Assembly: GCA_009772935.1 (NCBI GenBank)
Contig: WOUR01000017.1
Span: 62,001 to 126,000 of the forward strand
Reading direction: 5' to 3'
DNA: 64,000 nucleotides
Source of the DNA: Rhodospirillaceae bacterium
GTDB taxonomy: Bacteria > Pseudomonadota > Alphaproteobacteria > Reyranellales > Reyranellaceae
This document shows, piece after piece, positions 7,902 through 18,080 of the stretch (position 1 is the first letter of the stretch; each line of letters begins with the position of its first letter). The notes under the pieces were generated by a model. The model did no database searches. It worked only from the letters and a program-made list of their open reading frames with translations, and was not told the origin of the DNA. A program made the translations under genes and the position numbers.

Positions 7902-9053
7902 ATGGATGACACCAGACTGTACGACACGATCGGTACTCTCTACGACTGCGTGACCGATCCGGTTCGTTGGCCGGAGGCGCTGGCCAGCATCAGTGAGCTC
8001 ACTGAAAGCGTGATCGCCATGTTGGCGGTCATGGACATGTCCAAGAGGACAGCGCGCTTTTCTGCAGTTCATGGTGATCCGCACGTGCTGCAGCCACTGG
8101 TGACGACCTATGCGTCCCACGTGCCGTTCTTCCCGATCCTGCCCAGATTCGAAATCGATGTGCCACTCGACTTCGACGAGATGTGCAATCTTTACGGGCC
8201 GAGCGGCCGGGATGTCTGGCACGCAAGCCGCACCTATACCGAATGGATGCAGCCAAACCGGCTTCGCACCGGCTTCAATCTTGCGGTGATGAAGCGCGAC
8301 GTGTGCGTGGGTGCGCTCACCACCATCACGCATGAGGACAAGCCCACGACGCCCGAGCGGCAAGCACTTTTGTCCCGACTTGCCCCACATATCCGACGAT
8401 CAGTGTCGATCGCCGACCTGTTCGAGGCCGAGCAGCGCAGGACGGCCCTCCTCCAGGAGGTGATCGATAGTTTGGCCCATCCCGTGATGGTCGTGGCGAG
8501 TGACCTGCGTCTGCTCTACGCCAACTCGGCGGCGGAAGCGTTGCTGCGCGACCAGACATTCGTCCGCCAGACTGCGGGACGGCTGGCCCTGAATTACGTT
8601 CCCGCGCAGAGATCGGTGGGCGACGCGGTAGCACTCGGGCACCGTGATGAGGTGCTGCTCGGGACGATCGGGATCGGCGTGCCTCTGGCTAGGTCGGAGC
8701 GTCCCTCCATCGCCCACGTGCTGCCGTTGACAAGGCGGCCTGCAGCCTGGCTGGCGCAGGAGGCGGCGGCGGCGATCTTCATCGCCGCCCCGGGCACGAC
8801 TCCGCTTCCCGCCGTCGAAGCGATTGCGGCCCTGTTTGGGTTGACGGCCGCCGAAAGAAGGGTTGCGGCGCTCGCGGCCGGCGGTCTAACGCGCAGCGAG
8901 ATCGCTGTAGCGAGCGGCGTGTCCGACCAGACGGTAAAGAGCCAGCTCCGCGTCGTCTACGACAAGACCGGCACCCGCGACCAGCGGCAACTCCAACTCC
9001 TGATGCGCGAGCTGACGCCGCCGATCGGAACGACCCGACCGGAAAAAAGCTGA
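7902..9053 (+). CDS. LuxR-family transcriptional regulator with PAS-like domain
   Basis: A 383-residue cytoplasmic regulator. The C-terminal ~60 residues form a LuxR/GerE helix-turn-helix (LTAAERRVAALAAGG ... SGVSDQTVKSQL). A PAS-like segment lies around residues 195-290 (VIDSLAHPVMVVASDLRLLYAN). The N-terminal ~180 residues form a less conserved sensory region. No receiver domain, so it is not a classical response regulator. The ATG at 7902 is the first in-frame start; the ribosome site is weak. It is followed by the broken autotransporter gene in the same direction, 96 bases away, which it might have regulated (inferred from position only). Confidence 0.87.
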   Translation: MDDTRLYDTIGTLYDCVTDPVRWPEALASISELTESVIAMLAVMDMSKRTARFSAVHGDPHVLQPLVTTYASHVPFFPILPRFEIDVPLDFDEMCNLYGPSGRDVWHASRTYTEWMQPNRLRTGFNLAVMKRDVCVGALTTITHEDKPTTPERQALLSRLAPHIRRSVSIADLFEAEQRRTALLQEVIDSLAHPVMVVASDLRLLYANSAAEALLRDQTFVRQTAGRLALNYVPAQRSVGDAVALGHRDEVLLGTIGIGVPLARSERPSIAHVLPLTRRPAAWLAQEAAAAIFIAAPGTTPLPAVEAIAALFGLTAAERRVAALAAGGLTRSEIAVASGVSDQTVKSQLRVVYDKTGTRDQRQLQLLMRELTPPIGTTRPEKS

Positions 9054-9149
9054 GTCCAGGTTTCTCGCCGATTTCACCCCATAGGGTGATGCTGGCTCCC
9101 CGACCTTCACGATATTGCCACGCGCTGCAACAGCGTCGGGAGAGTGCAC

Positions 9150-11728
9150 GTGTCGGTCAATCGCTGGAGGCTCTGTCACTCGGTATCGGCATTGGCGCTC
9201 ATGGCCATGAGCGCTCCGGCCTCGGCGCAGACCGTGTGGACCGGCGCGATCGACGACGACTGGTTCAAGTCCGGGAACTGGATGCCGGCAATCCTCCCCA
9301 CCGGGCCTACATGGATCAATTCCAACACACCGGGTGCTGTCATGGACGGCGGGCCGGCGGTGGCTCTCACCGGGATCACGATGGTCGGCCGCAACGCGGG
9401 CGCGAACGGCAGTCTCGTGATTCGCAACGGTGCTTCGCTCACCAGCGAGTCCGCCTGGATCGCCTACATGCCCGGCTCGACCGGGGCGGTCACCGTGGAC
9501 GCCGGCAGCTGGGCCCTCGACACCAGCCTGGTCGTCGGCGGAGCTGCCAACGGAACGCTGACGATCCTGAACGGCGGCAGCGTTGCGACCGGCACCACCT
9601 TCGCGATCTCGGATCTGAGCAGTTCGAACAGTTCCGTGACCGTCGACGGAGCCGGATCGACCCTGACGGTCGGGCAGATTCTGGACGTCGGATGGATCGG
9701 CAACGGAACGCTCGATATCCGCAACGGCGGCGCTGTGGCGAGCGGGGACGGACGCATCGCCTCGGAGCAAGGTTCGTCCGGTCTCGTGACGATCGATGGT
9801 GCCGGCTCGGCCTGGAGCAGTACCGGAATCGTTCTGGTCGGCGATTTCGGCAACGGTATCGTGACGGTCCGCAATGGCGGGTCGATCTCCGCGGCAGGCG
9901 GTATCGGCATTGCCATGGACGCCCAGTCCACGAGCGCCCTCAACATCGGCGGCGCCGCAGGCGACGTGGCCGCGGCGCCCGGTACGGTGGCGGCGTCGAA
10001 CATCCTGTTCGGCGCGGGAGACGGCAGGATCGTCTTCAACCACACCAGCGCTTCCTACGCCTTTGCGCCGTCGTTGTCCGGTGACGGCAGAATTGACCAG
10101 ATTGCCGGCACAACCATCCTGGGCGGCGATTCCGGCGCTTTCACAGGACCGACCCGGGTCCATGGTGGTTAGCTCATCGTGAACGGTTCGCTGGCCGGCT
10201 CAAACGTGACGGTGGATGGTGGCGTGCTGGGCGGCGCCGGAATCCTGGGTGATGTTGGCATTCATCCCGGCGGAACTGTTGCACCCGGCCATGGATCGAT
10301 CGGGGCATTGACGGCCGCCAACTTCGGTCAGGCACCTGGCTCGACCTATCAGGTCGAGCTCGCTTCCAACGGCACCGGTGACCGAATCAACGTGATCGGC
10401 GTCACCGAGCTCGTCGATGCCCCGGCTTTGCAGATCATCAGGGCGGATGGCGGACCTTACGTACTCGGCACGCGCTACACGGTGCTGACGTCGGGCGGCG
10501 GTGTGACCGGCATCTATACGCTCACGGGGGATACGCAGATAACGGCGTTCCTGGGATTCTCCGCGGCCTACGATCCGAACAACGTCTACGTCGACGTGGC
10601 GCAGATTCGCTCCTTCTCGGCGGCCGCGCAGACCGCCAATCAGCTCGGCACGGCAAGCGGACTCGGGACCTTGCCGGCAACGGGTGCGCTTTCCGCTGCC
10701 ATTCTCAATCTGCCCAACGACGCCGCGGCGCAGCAGGCGTTCGATCAACTGTCGGGCGAGGTGCATGCTTCGGTCAGGAGCGTCCTGCTGTCCGACAGCC
10801 AGTTCGTGCGTGATGCTGCGTTGGCCCGTCTGCGGGGCACGTCCGGCAATTCAGCACCTGCCGTTGCCGAGGCCTGCGAGGCGTCAACCTCGTGTTCCGT
10901 TCTGGACGAGATGACCGTCTGGGCCCGCGGCTTCGGGTCGTGGGGCCGCTGGAACGGCGACGGCAATGCCTCGACGGTGCGGCGCAATACCGGCGGCATC
11001 CTCGTGGGCGCGGACGTTCAGGTGATGCAACGGGGGCGGGCGGGCCTTCTGGCCGGCTACAGCAACAGCTCGATCCAGGCGGCGAACGGAACTCGTCGGC
11101 CACCGTCGACAACTTTCACCTCGGCACCTATGGCGGGGCGCAATGGGGTGATCTCGCGTTGCGCGTCGGCTTCGCCTACACGTGGCATACGCTGTCCACT
11201 GTGCGTTCCATCGCTTTCCAGGGCTTCTCGGATACGGTCAAGGGACGCTACTCCGGAGGAACGGCACAGGCCTTTGGCGAGCTTGGGTATGGTCTGCAGG
11301 CAGGCGGCGCAACGATCGAGCCCTTTGCCAACGTCGCCTATGTCGGACTGAGAACGGACGGCTTCAGCGAGACCGGCGGCGCCGCCGCCCTGACGAGCGG
11401 GGGCTCGTTTGCGGATGCGCCCTTCACGACCCTGGGTGCGCGCGCTTCGACCGACTTCACCGTGGGCGGAGTCGTGGCGACGGCGAAAGGGAGCGCCGGC
11501 TGGCGACATGCTTTCGGCGACACGACGCCGGGTTCTACGTTGGCGTTTGCCGGTGGGGGCGCCTTTACGGTGCTGGGAGTGCCGATCGCGCAGGACTCCG
11601 CGGTGATCGATGCCGGTGTCGATGTCAGCCTCGCGCCCAGCGTCGACCTCGGCGTCTCCTATGGCGGCCAGTTCGGCGCCGGCGCGTCCGACCAATCCGT
11701 ACGCGGCACTCTCAACGTCAGGTTCTGA
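9150..11728 (+). pseudogene. Autotransporter (type Va) with T5SS-type repeats, broken by TAG and frameshift
   Basis: About 860 codons in total. A signal peptide (ends near ASAQ) is followed by a passenger of repeated beta-solenoid units of the type GNGTLxIxNGG ... VTVDGAGSxW (T5SS/PEP-CTERM-associated repeat). The C-terminal outer-membrane beta-barrel ends with the expected terminal Phe (LNVRF). Two lesions break it. An in-frame TAG at 10170-10172 interrupts continuous passenger sequence (HGG stop LIVNGSLAG). A one-base loss near 11088-11093 shifts the frame at the start of the barrel; adding one base restores NGNSSATVDNF. GTG 9150 is preferred because GGGAGA lies 6 bases upstream. Either a recently dead surface protein or two sequencing errors. 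Confidence 0.85.
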
Positions 11729-11781
11729 TCGAGGGGCTGTCGCGGAAGGAGCAAGCGGATGGGCAACTGCTCGTCGCCCAG

Positions 11782-12675
11782 CTAGCCTGGCGCGCAAACT
11801 TCCCGGACACACGACCGAAGCCAGCGATGCGCGGGATCGGAGTCCATCCGCGGGTGCCATAGCATGGAAAGGGCGAATTCCGTAGTCGGCATCGGAAGTG
11901 AGAAGCTGGTCATGCCGTGGCGCAGATTGGCGGTGTGGCGCTCTGGCACGGTCGCTATCAAATCGGTGTCGCGGGCCAGGGCAAGCGCTGCCGAAAAGTC
12001 GCTGACGATCGTACGGACACGCCGCTTGATGCCGGCGGGCAAGAAGGGCAGGTCGACGGCGCCAGTTTCCAGACCGCTTCTCGATACTACGACATGGGGA
12101 CTTTCCCGGTAGGCGGTCCGGGTCATGCCGCCAGCGTCAACCGCGTGACCCTTCCGCACGACACAGACCAACCGGTCTCTGAACAGCGCCTGGGCACGCA
12201 CCTCCGGCCCAAGGGCTTCCTCCACGACTCCGGTTTCCAGGTCGACCAGGCCCTCTCGCAAGGGGGTGCTGTCCTTGTTCGGCTTATGGATGAAGTTTAG
12301 TCGCACGCCAGGCGCCTCGGATTCCATCCGCGCGAGGAGACGAGCGCCGAAGTTTTCGATGAAGCCATCGCTCGTCCTGAGCGTGAAGGTTCGTTCGACT
12401 GCCGTCAGATCGATCGGTTCGTCCGGACGCAGCACGGACTCGACATCCTCGACCAGGCGGCGGACCCGTTCCTGGAGCGCGATGGCTTTGGGCGTCGCCA
12501 CCAAGCCCCGGCCTGCTCTGACCAGAAGCGGATCGCCGGTGGCTTGCCGCAGGCGCGACAGGGCTCGGCTGGTCGCCGAAGGGCTGAGCCGTAGCCGTCT
12601 GGCGGCGCCCGCGACGCTCCTTTCGGACAGGAGGACGTTCAGTGCGACAAGAAGATTGAAATTCACGATCCGCAT
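11782..12675 (-). CDS. LysR-family transcriptional regulator
   Basis: A 297-residue protein. The N-terminal winged helix-turn-helix (LNVLLSERSVAGAARRLRLSPSATSRALSRLR) is typical of LysR. It is followed by a two-lobed substrate-binding domain resembling the NodD/PnbR-like subgroup. The ATG at 12675 places the usual start about five residues before the LLVAL helix; an upstream ATG at 12732 would add an atypical Cys-rich tail. It is divergent from the cupin gene at 12801 with a shared 125-base intergenic region, so it most likely controls that gene and itself. The effector is unknown. Confidence 0.88.
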   Translation of the reverse strand: MRIVNFNLLVALNVLLSERSVAGAARRLRLSPSATSRALSRLRQATGDPLLVRAGRGLVATPKAIALQERVRRLVEDVESVLRPDEPIDLTAVERTFTLRTSDGFIENFGARLLARMESEAPGVRLNFIHKPNKDSTPLREGLVDLETGVVEEALGPEVRAQALFRDRLVCVVRKGHAVDAGGMTRTAYRESPHVVVSRSGLETGAVDLPFLPAGIKRRVRTIVSDFSAALALARDTDLIATVPERHTANLRHGMTSFSLPMPTTEFALSMLWHPRMDSDPAHRWLRSCVREVCAPG

Positions 12676-12800
12676 TTCCCGACTTGGACACGTCCGCAGA
12701 CATATAGCGTGAAACGCAATGATTGTGTGCATGTCGTGCGCCTTCCGCCTTGTCTGGCGCGCCCATACCCTTTGGTCGTCATCAACCTGGGAAAACGGCC

Positions 12801-13346
12801 ATGAGCGTCAATTCACGACAAGACTTCATCGAAGGTATGAGGGCCGCCTGGGGGCCGCTGACCAGTGAAGTGGTGGCTGCGTGCCGTGCCCTGGCCGAGC
12901 GCTTGGTGCAGGCGTCTCCTTCCGAGCCTTGGTTGGCGACGTTGCTGCGGAACCGTCCGGCGACCGAAGAGATTTACCGTGACCTCGACCATGGCTTCAT
13001 CCTGCTCGCCCATACCGAACACGCTGGTCTGTATCGGCCGCCGCACGATCACGGACGCAGTTGGGTGATCTACGCCGTTCAGAGCGGGGAGATGGAAATG
13101 CGCACGTATGCTCGGGTGGACGATCCGACCACCGGCGTGCGGCTGGTTCAGCGCGACAGCACCATCGTTCGAGCCGGTCAGGTCCAGGTCTATCTCCCGG
13201 GTGACATCCACGACACGCGTTGCATCACGGAACAGGCCGTGCAGTTCCGCTTCACCGAACGCGACCTGCGTGTCGAAGACCTCCAGGAGCATCGCCTGAC
13301 ACGCTACCAACAACGGAACGGTGTGTGGACGGTGGCAGCGAAATGA
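12801..13346 (+). CDS. Cupin protein, cysteine dioxygenase-like
   Basis: A 181-residue probable metal-dependent cupin. The central motif PPHDHGRSWVIYAVQSGEME and the later GDIHDT supply the two cupin motifs with His ligands, resembling cysteine-dioxygenase-type thiol dioxygenases. An all-helical N-terminal ~55 residues precedes the barrel. The ATG at 12801 is taken because the resemblance begins there and the upstream frame overlaps the divergent promoter region. It is transcribed away from the LysR gene, its probable regulator. The substrate cannot be read from the sequence. Confidence 0.75.
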   Translation: MSVNSRQDFIEGMRAAWGPLTSEVVAACRALAERLVQASPSEPWLATLLRNRPATEEIYRDLDHGFILLAHTEHAGLYRPPHDHGRSWVIYAVQSGEMEMRTYARVDDPTTGVRLVQRDSTIVRAGQVQVYLPGDIHDTRCITEQAVQFRFTERDLRVEDLQEHRLTRYQQRNGVWTVAAK

Positions 13347-13429
13347 TCGCGGCACGGGCGAGATTGCCCTGTCGGCGAGGTGAGCCCGGCAAAAAACAGG
13401 CCCGGCCGGCCTTGTGATACGATGCCGCC

Positions 13430-14860
13430 ATGTCCGACCCAGCGTACCCGGCGACCGTGCTCGCCGAGATCGACGCGGCCTGCGCCGCCTTTGCCGAACA
13501 GCAACGGATTCCGGGCCTTGCCGTCGGAATCGTGCAGGAGGGCCGCCTCGTCCATACGGTGACGATCGGCCTCGCCGGCCGGGAAGCCGGCCGTCATGTG
13601 GAGGCGGGGACCGCCTTCCGGATTGCCTCGATGACCAAGAACATGACGGCGCTGGGGATCCTGTCGCTGCGCGACCGGGGATGGCTGCAGCTCGACGCGC
13701 CGCTGGCCCATTACGTGCCGCAGTTCGCGGCGGTGAAGCCCGCCACGCGCGACAGTGCGCCGGTCACCGTGCGCCACCTGCTGACGCACACCGCGGGCTT
13801 CGTCACAGACGATCCCTGGGGCGATCGCGTGCTGGGCCTGTCGCCGGCCGAACTCGACGCGGTGATCGCTACCGGCCACCTGTTCGCGCGCCCGCCTGGT
13901 CTCGCCTTCGAGTACAGCAACCTGGGCTACGCGCTGCTGGGGCGCGTGCTGACGAACGTGAGCGGCGAGCCCTACCAGGCCTATCTGCGCCGCACCTTCC
14001 TGGAGCCGCTCGACATGGCACACACGACGTTCGATGCCCCGGCGGCGGCAGCGCGCGGGGACTATGCCTGGGGCTACCGGCTGGACGGCGAGATCTGGTC
14101 GCGCGAGCGCATCGAGCCGGACGGCGAGGTCGGTGCCATGGGCGGCCTGACCACCACCGTGCCGGACTATGCGCGCTACGTCTCCTTCCTGCTGAATGCG
14201 TGGCCGGCGCGTGACGAGCCCGAATCGGGTCCGGTGCGCCGTTCGAGCGTGCGCGAGATGGTGCTGTGGCACGCGCCCCCGTTCGTGCCTGATTCCGCAC
14301 CCGGTGCCCGCCCCGGACAGCCCAGCGCCTACGGCTATGGCCTCACCCATTCGACTGACACGCTGCTTGGCATGCGCATCCATCACGCCGGCGGCCTGCC
14401 GGGCTACGGCTCACACGTCCTGATGCTGCCGGAGCGCGGCTGGGGCGTCTTCGCCTTCGGCAACCGCACCTATGCCCCGATGTCGCGCCTCACGCTCGAC
14501 GTCGCGGAGAGGCTGCACGCCGCCGCGCCGCCGCCCGCCCTCGCGGACCCTTCGCCGCCGCTGCTGCGCGCGGTGAACGCGGTCGTGGCGGCCTATGCCT
14601 CGGGAAGCATCGCGAGCGGCGACCGGCCGTTCGCGGTGAACTTCCTCCTCGACATGCCGGCGCCCCTGCGCAATGCCGAACTCGCGGCGCTCAGGCAGGA
14701 ACTGGGCGAGGGGCGACTGGAGCGTATCGAGCCGATCCACGCGCTCGCCGGCCGCTTCGTACTGGCCTGCGCGAAGGGCCGGCTGAACGGCACGATCACG
14801 CTGTCGCCCGAAGCGGACTGCGGCATCCAGAAGCTGGTCCTCTCGGCCGCCAGCGCCTGA
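13430..14860 (+). CDS. Serine hydrolase, class C beta-lactamase/esterase family
   Basis: A 476-residue member of the beta-lactamase-related serine hydrolases. It shows the Ser-x-x-Lys catalytic motif (SMTK, about residue 67-70), the Tyr-x-Asn motif (YSN) and an HxGG-type third motif (HHAGGLPGYGS). No signal peptide is visible, so it is probably cytoplasmic and more likely an esterase or D-amino-peptidase than a drug-resistance enzyme. A C-terminal ~110-residue domain follows the catalytic fold. It converges on the multicopper oxidase gene, whose stop lies 7 bases away. The substrate is unknown. Confidence 0.87.
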   Translation: MSDPAYPATVLAEIDAACAAFAEQQRIPGLAVGIVQEGRLVHTVTIGLAGREAGRHVEAGTAFRIASMTKNMTALGILSLRDRGWLQLDAPLAHYVPQFAAVKPATRDSAPVTVRHLLTHTAGFVTDDPWGDRVLGLSPAELDAVIATGHLFARPPGLAFEYSNLGYALLGRVLTNVSGEPYQAYLRRTFLEPLDMAHTTFDAPAAAARGDYAWGYRLDGEIWSRERIEPDGEVGAMGGLTTTVPDYARYVSFLLNAWPARDEPESGPVRRSSVREMVLWHAPPFVPDSAPGARPGQPSAYGYGLTHSTDTLLGMRIHHAGGLPGYGSHVLMLPERGWGVFAFGNRTYAPMSRLTLDVAERLHAAAPPPALADPSPPLLRAVNAVVAAYASGSIASGDRPFAVNFLLDMPAPLRNAELAALRQELGEGRLERIEPIHALAGRFVLACAKGRLNGTITLSPEADCGIQKLVLSAASA

Positions 14861-14866
14861 CGGCGC

Positions 14867-17800
14867 TCAGTCGCCAACCAGCACCGCCGGCACGGTCCCG
14901 GCCACGCCCGCCGCGACGTCACCGAGCTTGACTGCCTCCAGCGTCGTGGCCTTCGGATCGGCGCGGACCAAGTCGTACTTCTGGACGATTGCCACGCCCT
15001 GGGCGGAGACACCGCTCACCAGGAGGTCTGCACCGGTCGTCGTGCTGGTCGCAGCCACGCGCACGCCGGCCGTGCCCTCGAAGGGCGTGAAGGCAGCGAT
15101 CTCGCGGAACGCCGCGCCGTGCCCGTGATGGACCGGGCTGTGCAGGTACATGGAAGGGCCGCCATCGAGCGCCGATCCGCTGGAATAGACCTTCACCTGC
15201 GCTTCGCCGGCCAGGCGACCGACGACGATGCGCTTGGCGCCGCCGAGAGTGCCGGTCAGCCAGCCGGTCGCCAGCGAGACGCCGCCGCGATAGTCCTCGC
15301 CGAATGGCTTGAAGCTGGCGGTCATTCCCGGCTGCGGCGACGTGATCGGTGAATCGCCGATCTGGTTCAGCAACGGGAAAACGAAGACCTTCACCTCGGC
15401 CGTGCTGCCGGGGCCGGGCGCCGCGACGATGCTGTTGCGGCCGGTCGAGAAATCGACGAAGCCGGTGGCGAGGCTGACACCCGAGGACTCGCCGGCATAG
15501 GGTGCGAACGAGGCGAAGAGCGGCGGGACCGTGCCGGGCCGGGGCAGCTTTGCGCCATAGACCTTGATTTCGCTGGCGATGCCGGGGCCGGAGCCGACGA
15601 TGATGTTGTCCGACGTCGCGCCGTCGATCTGCGCGGCGGCCACGCTGACGCCGCCGCGCGCATCGGCGCCGAAGGCCTGGAAGCGTGCCAACTCGGTGGA
15701 AAAGGCCGGCTTGCCGGGCTTCGCGGCGCCCGCGTAGGCGACGACTTCCGGTGCATGGTCCTTGCCGGCGCCGACCACGAGGTCGAGCGCCCCGTCGCCG
15801 TCGAGATCGCCCAGCGCGACGCTGACAGGCCCTTCATGGCCGGGAAACGGCGTGACGGTGGCGAGCAGCCTGTCGCCGTTGGCGTCGAGTACGCGCACGG
15901 TGGTGGGCTTGCCGCCCGCGCCCGGCACCACGACGGCATAGGCCGAGACGGCGGGGATCACGTTGACCAGTGCCATCAGCCCGTTGTCCTCGTGGTTGAG
16001 GCGGTGGCAGTGCATCACGTAAAGGCCGATGAAGTCGTCGAAGCGGGTGCGCATCGCCATGTAGCCCGGCTGCACGACGGTCTCGTCCGGCATCATGACG
16101 GGTGCGGGCACATTGGCATTGTCGACGAAAAACTTGTCGGGGCCGGTGCGCAGACCGGTGGTCGGGTCGTGATAGGCCGTCACCTGGAAATCGTTGACGT
16201 GCACGTGGATCGGGTGCTCGTCGTTGTTGTGGTTGATGAACTGCCACTCCTCGATCGAGCCGAGTCGCGGCTGCACCAGCGGCATGTTGGGAAAGGCGGC
16301 GGCGTCGAAGGCGTAGGTGAAGGATTTCGCGTCGGACTTGCTCACGAGATCGTTCAGGAAGCCGCCCTTGATGGTGATCTTGCGCGTGACGTCGGGCGTC
16401 GCGCGCGACAGGTCGACGAAGGGCGTCCGCCCGCGCAGGCGCTGGCCCCTGGGGAAGGGCACCGTCACGCCCGGGGCCGATCCCGGCGGCACCGTCGCGC
16501 GCGCCAGCACCTGGGTCGGGAACACGAAGAAGCCGTCGGCATAGCTGATCGCCGAGGGCAGTACGGTGAGGCTTCCCAGCACCGCCGGCGGCTTGTCGGT
16601 ACCGTCGTTGGTGTAGGCGATCCCGGGCATGGTCATGGTCCGGGCGCCGCCGCCGCGGTCCGGCATCTCCAGCACGAGATCGCCCCGGGCCGGCATCGTG
16701 ACGGCGATGGCGAAGCGGCTGGCGGGCGGGATCAGCAGCCGGGTGCCATCATGCGTCGGCGGATGCTCGACGGCCCCGTAGGGCTCGCCGTCCTGGCCGA
16801 CGATGGAGATCGGCGGATGCCGGCCGGTCGCCGTCTCGGTGAGCCGCACGTTGATGTAGGCGATGTCGCTCACGTTGGAGAGCACCCAGATCTCGGTCTG
16901 GCCGGGCTTGCTCCGGATCACCGGCTGGAACTGCCCGTTCACCGTGAATTGCATGTCGCGCTTGTCGTCCGGCAGGGCGGGATCGGCCGGCATGTCGAGG
17001 TCGGTCCGTCCATCCGCGGCCGTGAAGCTCATCAGGTTGGACGGAATGTACTGGAATGCGCCGCGCCGGTTGTTGATCGACAGCGGGCCGGCGTACCAGA
17101 CCGTCGCGTATCTCGTGCCCTTGCTGGTCTGGTCGAAATTGACCGGCGTCATGAGCGGCCGATAGGTGCCCCTGGCGAGTTCGCCGTCCTTGGGCGGCGT
17201 GATCGTGCTGACGAATTGCGGCCAATAGGGATTGTTGAGCTGGGCGCTGCCGCCGGCCCGGTCGAACACGTAATTATACTGCAGCATCATGTTGCGGACC
17301 GGGAGGCGCTTCTCGGCGACCACCGGCAGGCCGCCGTCGAGCCGGCCGACCGCCAGGAGGCCGACCATGCCGAAATAGACATGCGCGGTCGTCAGCATGT
17401 GCAGGTGACTGTGATACCAGTAGGCGCCTTGCGGATGCTCCTTCGGGATGTCGTAGGTGTAGGTGTTCGACGTGCCCGCAGGCATGTGCAGCATGACATT
17501 GTCGGCATTGCCCTTGGGGCTGACATGCAGGCCGTGCGTGTGCAGGTTGAGCGGCGATTCCCGGAGCTGCTCGGGATAGAGCGGCACCGTCTTCCCGATC
17601 GCGGTATAGGCCGGATCGTAGAAATCGCGGATGGTGAGGCCGCTCAGGCCGTTCTCGAAATGGACGATCAGCCGCTCGCCCGGGAACACCTGTAGGGTGG
17701 GCGCAGGATAGAGGTTCCTGCCTTCGCGGCGACCGTCGGATGCCGCACCCCGCACCAGCTGATAGTCGAGCAGCAGGAAATTCTTCACCGGCCTTGCCAC

Positions 17801-18013
17801 GGTGTCGAGCTTCACCTCGCCCTGGCGGGCGGTCAGCCGGACCTCGAGAACGCCGTCCTTCGAGGTGAGGGTGACCGGCTCGCGAAGCTCGGGCCGCGCT
17901 GGACGAGGGGCACCGGCCGCGGTCTGTGCCAGTGCGCCCCGGCCCGTTGCGCCCAGCATCGACACGGCCGCACCTGCGCCGACCAGAAGTCCGCGTCTCT
18001 TGAAGTTGTTCAT
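14867..18013 (-). CDS. TAT-exported multicopper oxidase fused to an FG-GAP-like beta-propeller
   Basis: A 1,048-residue periplasmic or surface protein. The N-terminus has a twin-arginine signal (KRRGLLVGAG) ending in GALAQ. Residues ~90-690 are a multicopper oxidase with all four copper-ligand blocks: HTHG (~158), HSH (~202), HPIHVH (~601) and HCHRLNHEDNG (~666). Residues ~700-1040 hold repeated FG-GAP-like blades (DLDGDGALDLVVGAG, then several GGVSxAxG units), as in calcium-binding integrin-type propellers. Bacterial multicopper oxidases are usually 450-650 residues with no propeller, so this is an unusual fusion. It oxidises an unknown substrate with O2; metal or phenolic oxidation is possible. 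Confidence 0.9.
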   Translation of the reverse strand: MNNFKRRGLLVGAGAAVSMLGATGRGALAQTAAGAPRPARPELREPVTLTSKDGVLEVRLTARQGEVKLDTVARPVKNFLLLDYQLVRGAASDGRREGRNLYPAPTLQVFPGERLIVHFENGLSGLTIRDFYDPAYTAIGKTVPLYPEQLRESPLNLHTHGLHVSPKGNADNVMLHMPAGTSNTYTYDIPKEHPQGAYWYHSHLHMLTTAHVYFGMVGLLAVGRLDGGLPVVAEKRLPVRNMMLQYNYVFDRAGGSAQLNNPYWPQFVSTITPPKDGELARGTYRPLMTPVNFDQTSKGTRYATVWYAGPLSINNRRGAFQYIPSNLMSFTAADGRTDLDMPADPALPDDKRDMQFTVNGQFQPVIRSKPGQTEIWVLSNVSDIAYINVRLTETATGRHPPISIVGQDGEPYGAVEHPPTHDGTRLLIPPASRFAIAVTMPARGDLVLEMPDRGGGARTMTMPGIAYTNDGTDKPPAVLGSLTVLPSAISYADGFFVFPTQVLARATVPPGSAPGVTVPFPRGQRLRGRTPFVDLSRATPDVTRKITIKGGFLNDLVSKSDAKSFTYAFDAAAFPNMPLVQPRLGSIEEWQFINHNNDEHPIHVHVNDFQVTAYHDPTTGLRTGPDKFFVDNANVPAPVMMPDETVVQPGYMAMRTRFDDFIGLYVMHCHRLNHEDNGLMALVNVIPAVSAYAVVVPGAGGKPTTVRVLDANGDRLLATVTPFPGHEGPVSVALGDLDGDGALDLVVGAGKDHAPEVVAYAGAAKPGKPAFSTELARFQAFGADARGGVSVAAAQIDGATSDNIIVGSGPGIASEIKVYGAKLPRPGTVPPLFASFAPYAGESSGVSLATGFVDFSTGRNSIVAAPGPGSTAEVKVFVFPLLNQIGDSPITSPQPGMTASFKPFGEDYRGGVSLATGWLTGTLGGAKRIVVGRLAGEAQVKVYSSGSALDGGPSMYLHSPVHHGHGAAFREIAAFTPFEGTAGVRVAATSTTTGADLLVSGVSAQGVAIVQKYDLVRADPKATTLEAVKLGDVAAGVAGTVPAVLVGD

Positions 18014-18080
18014 GAAGCCCCCTGGCGGGGATGCTAGGTCGCCCGACCGGGCCCGGCAATGAAAGGTGTCGGACGGTTCG

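Noticed and set aside
15755-17695. Long plus-strand frame opposite the multicopper oxidase
   Set aside because: A shadow of the oxidase gene: composition rich in Arg, His and Gly, no recognisable motif.
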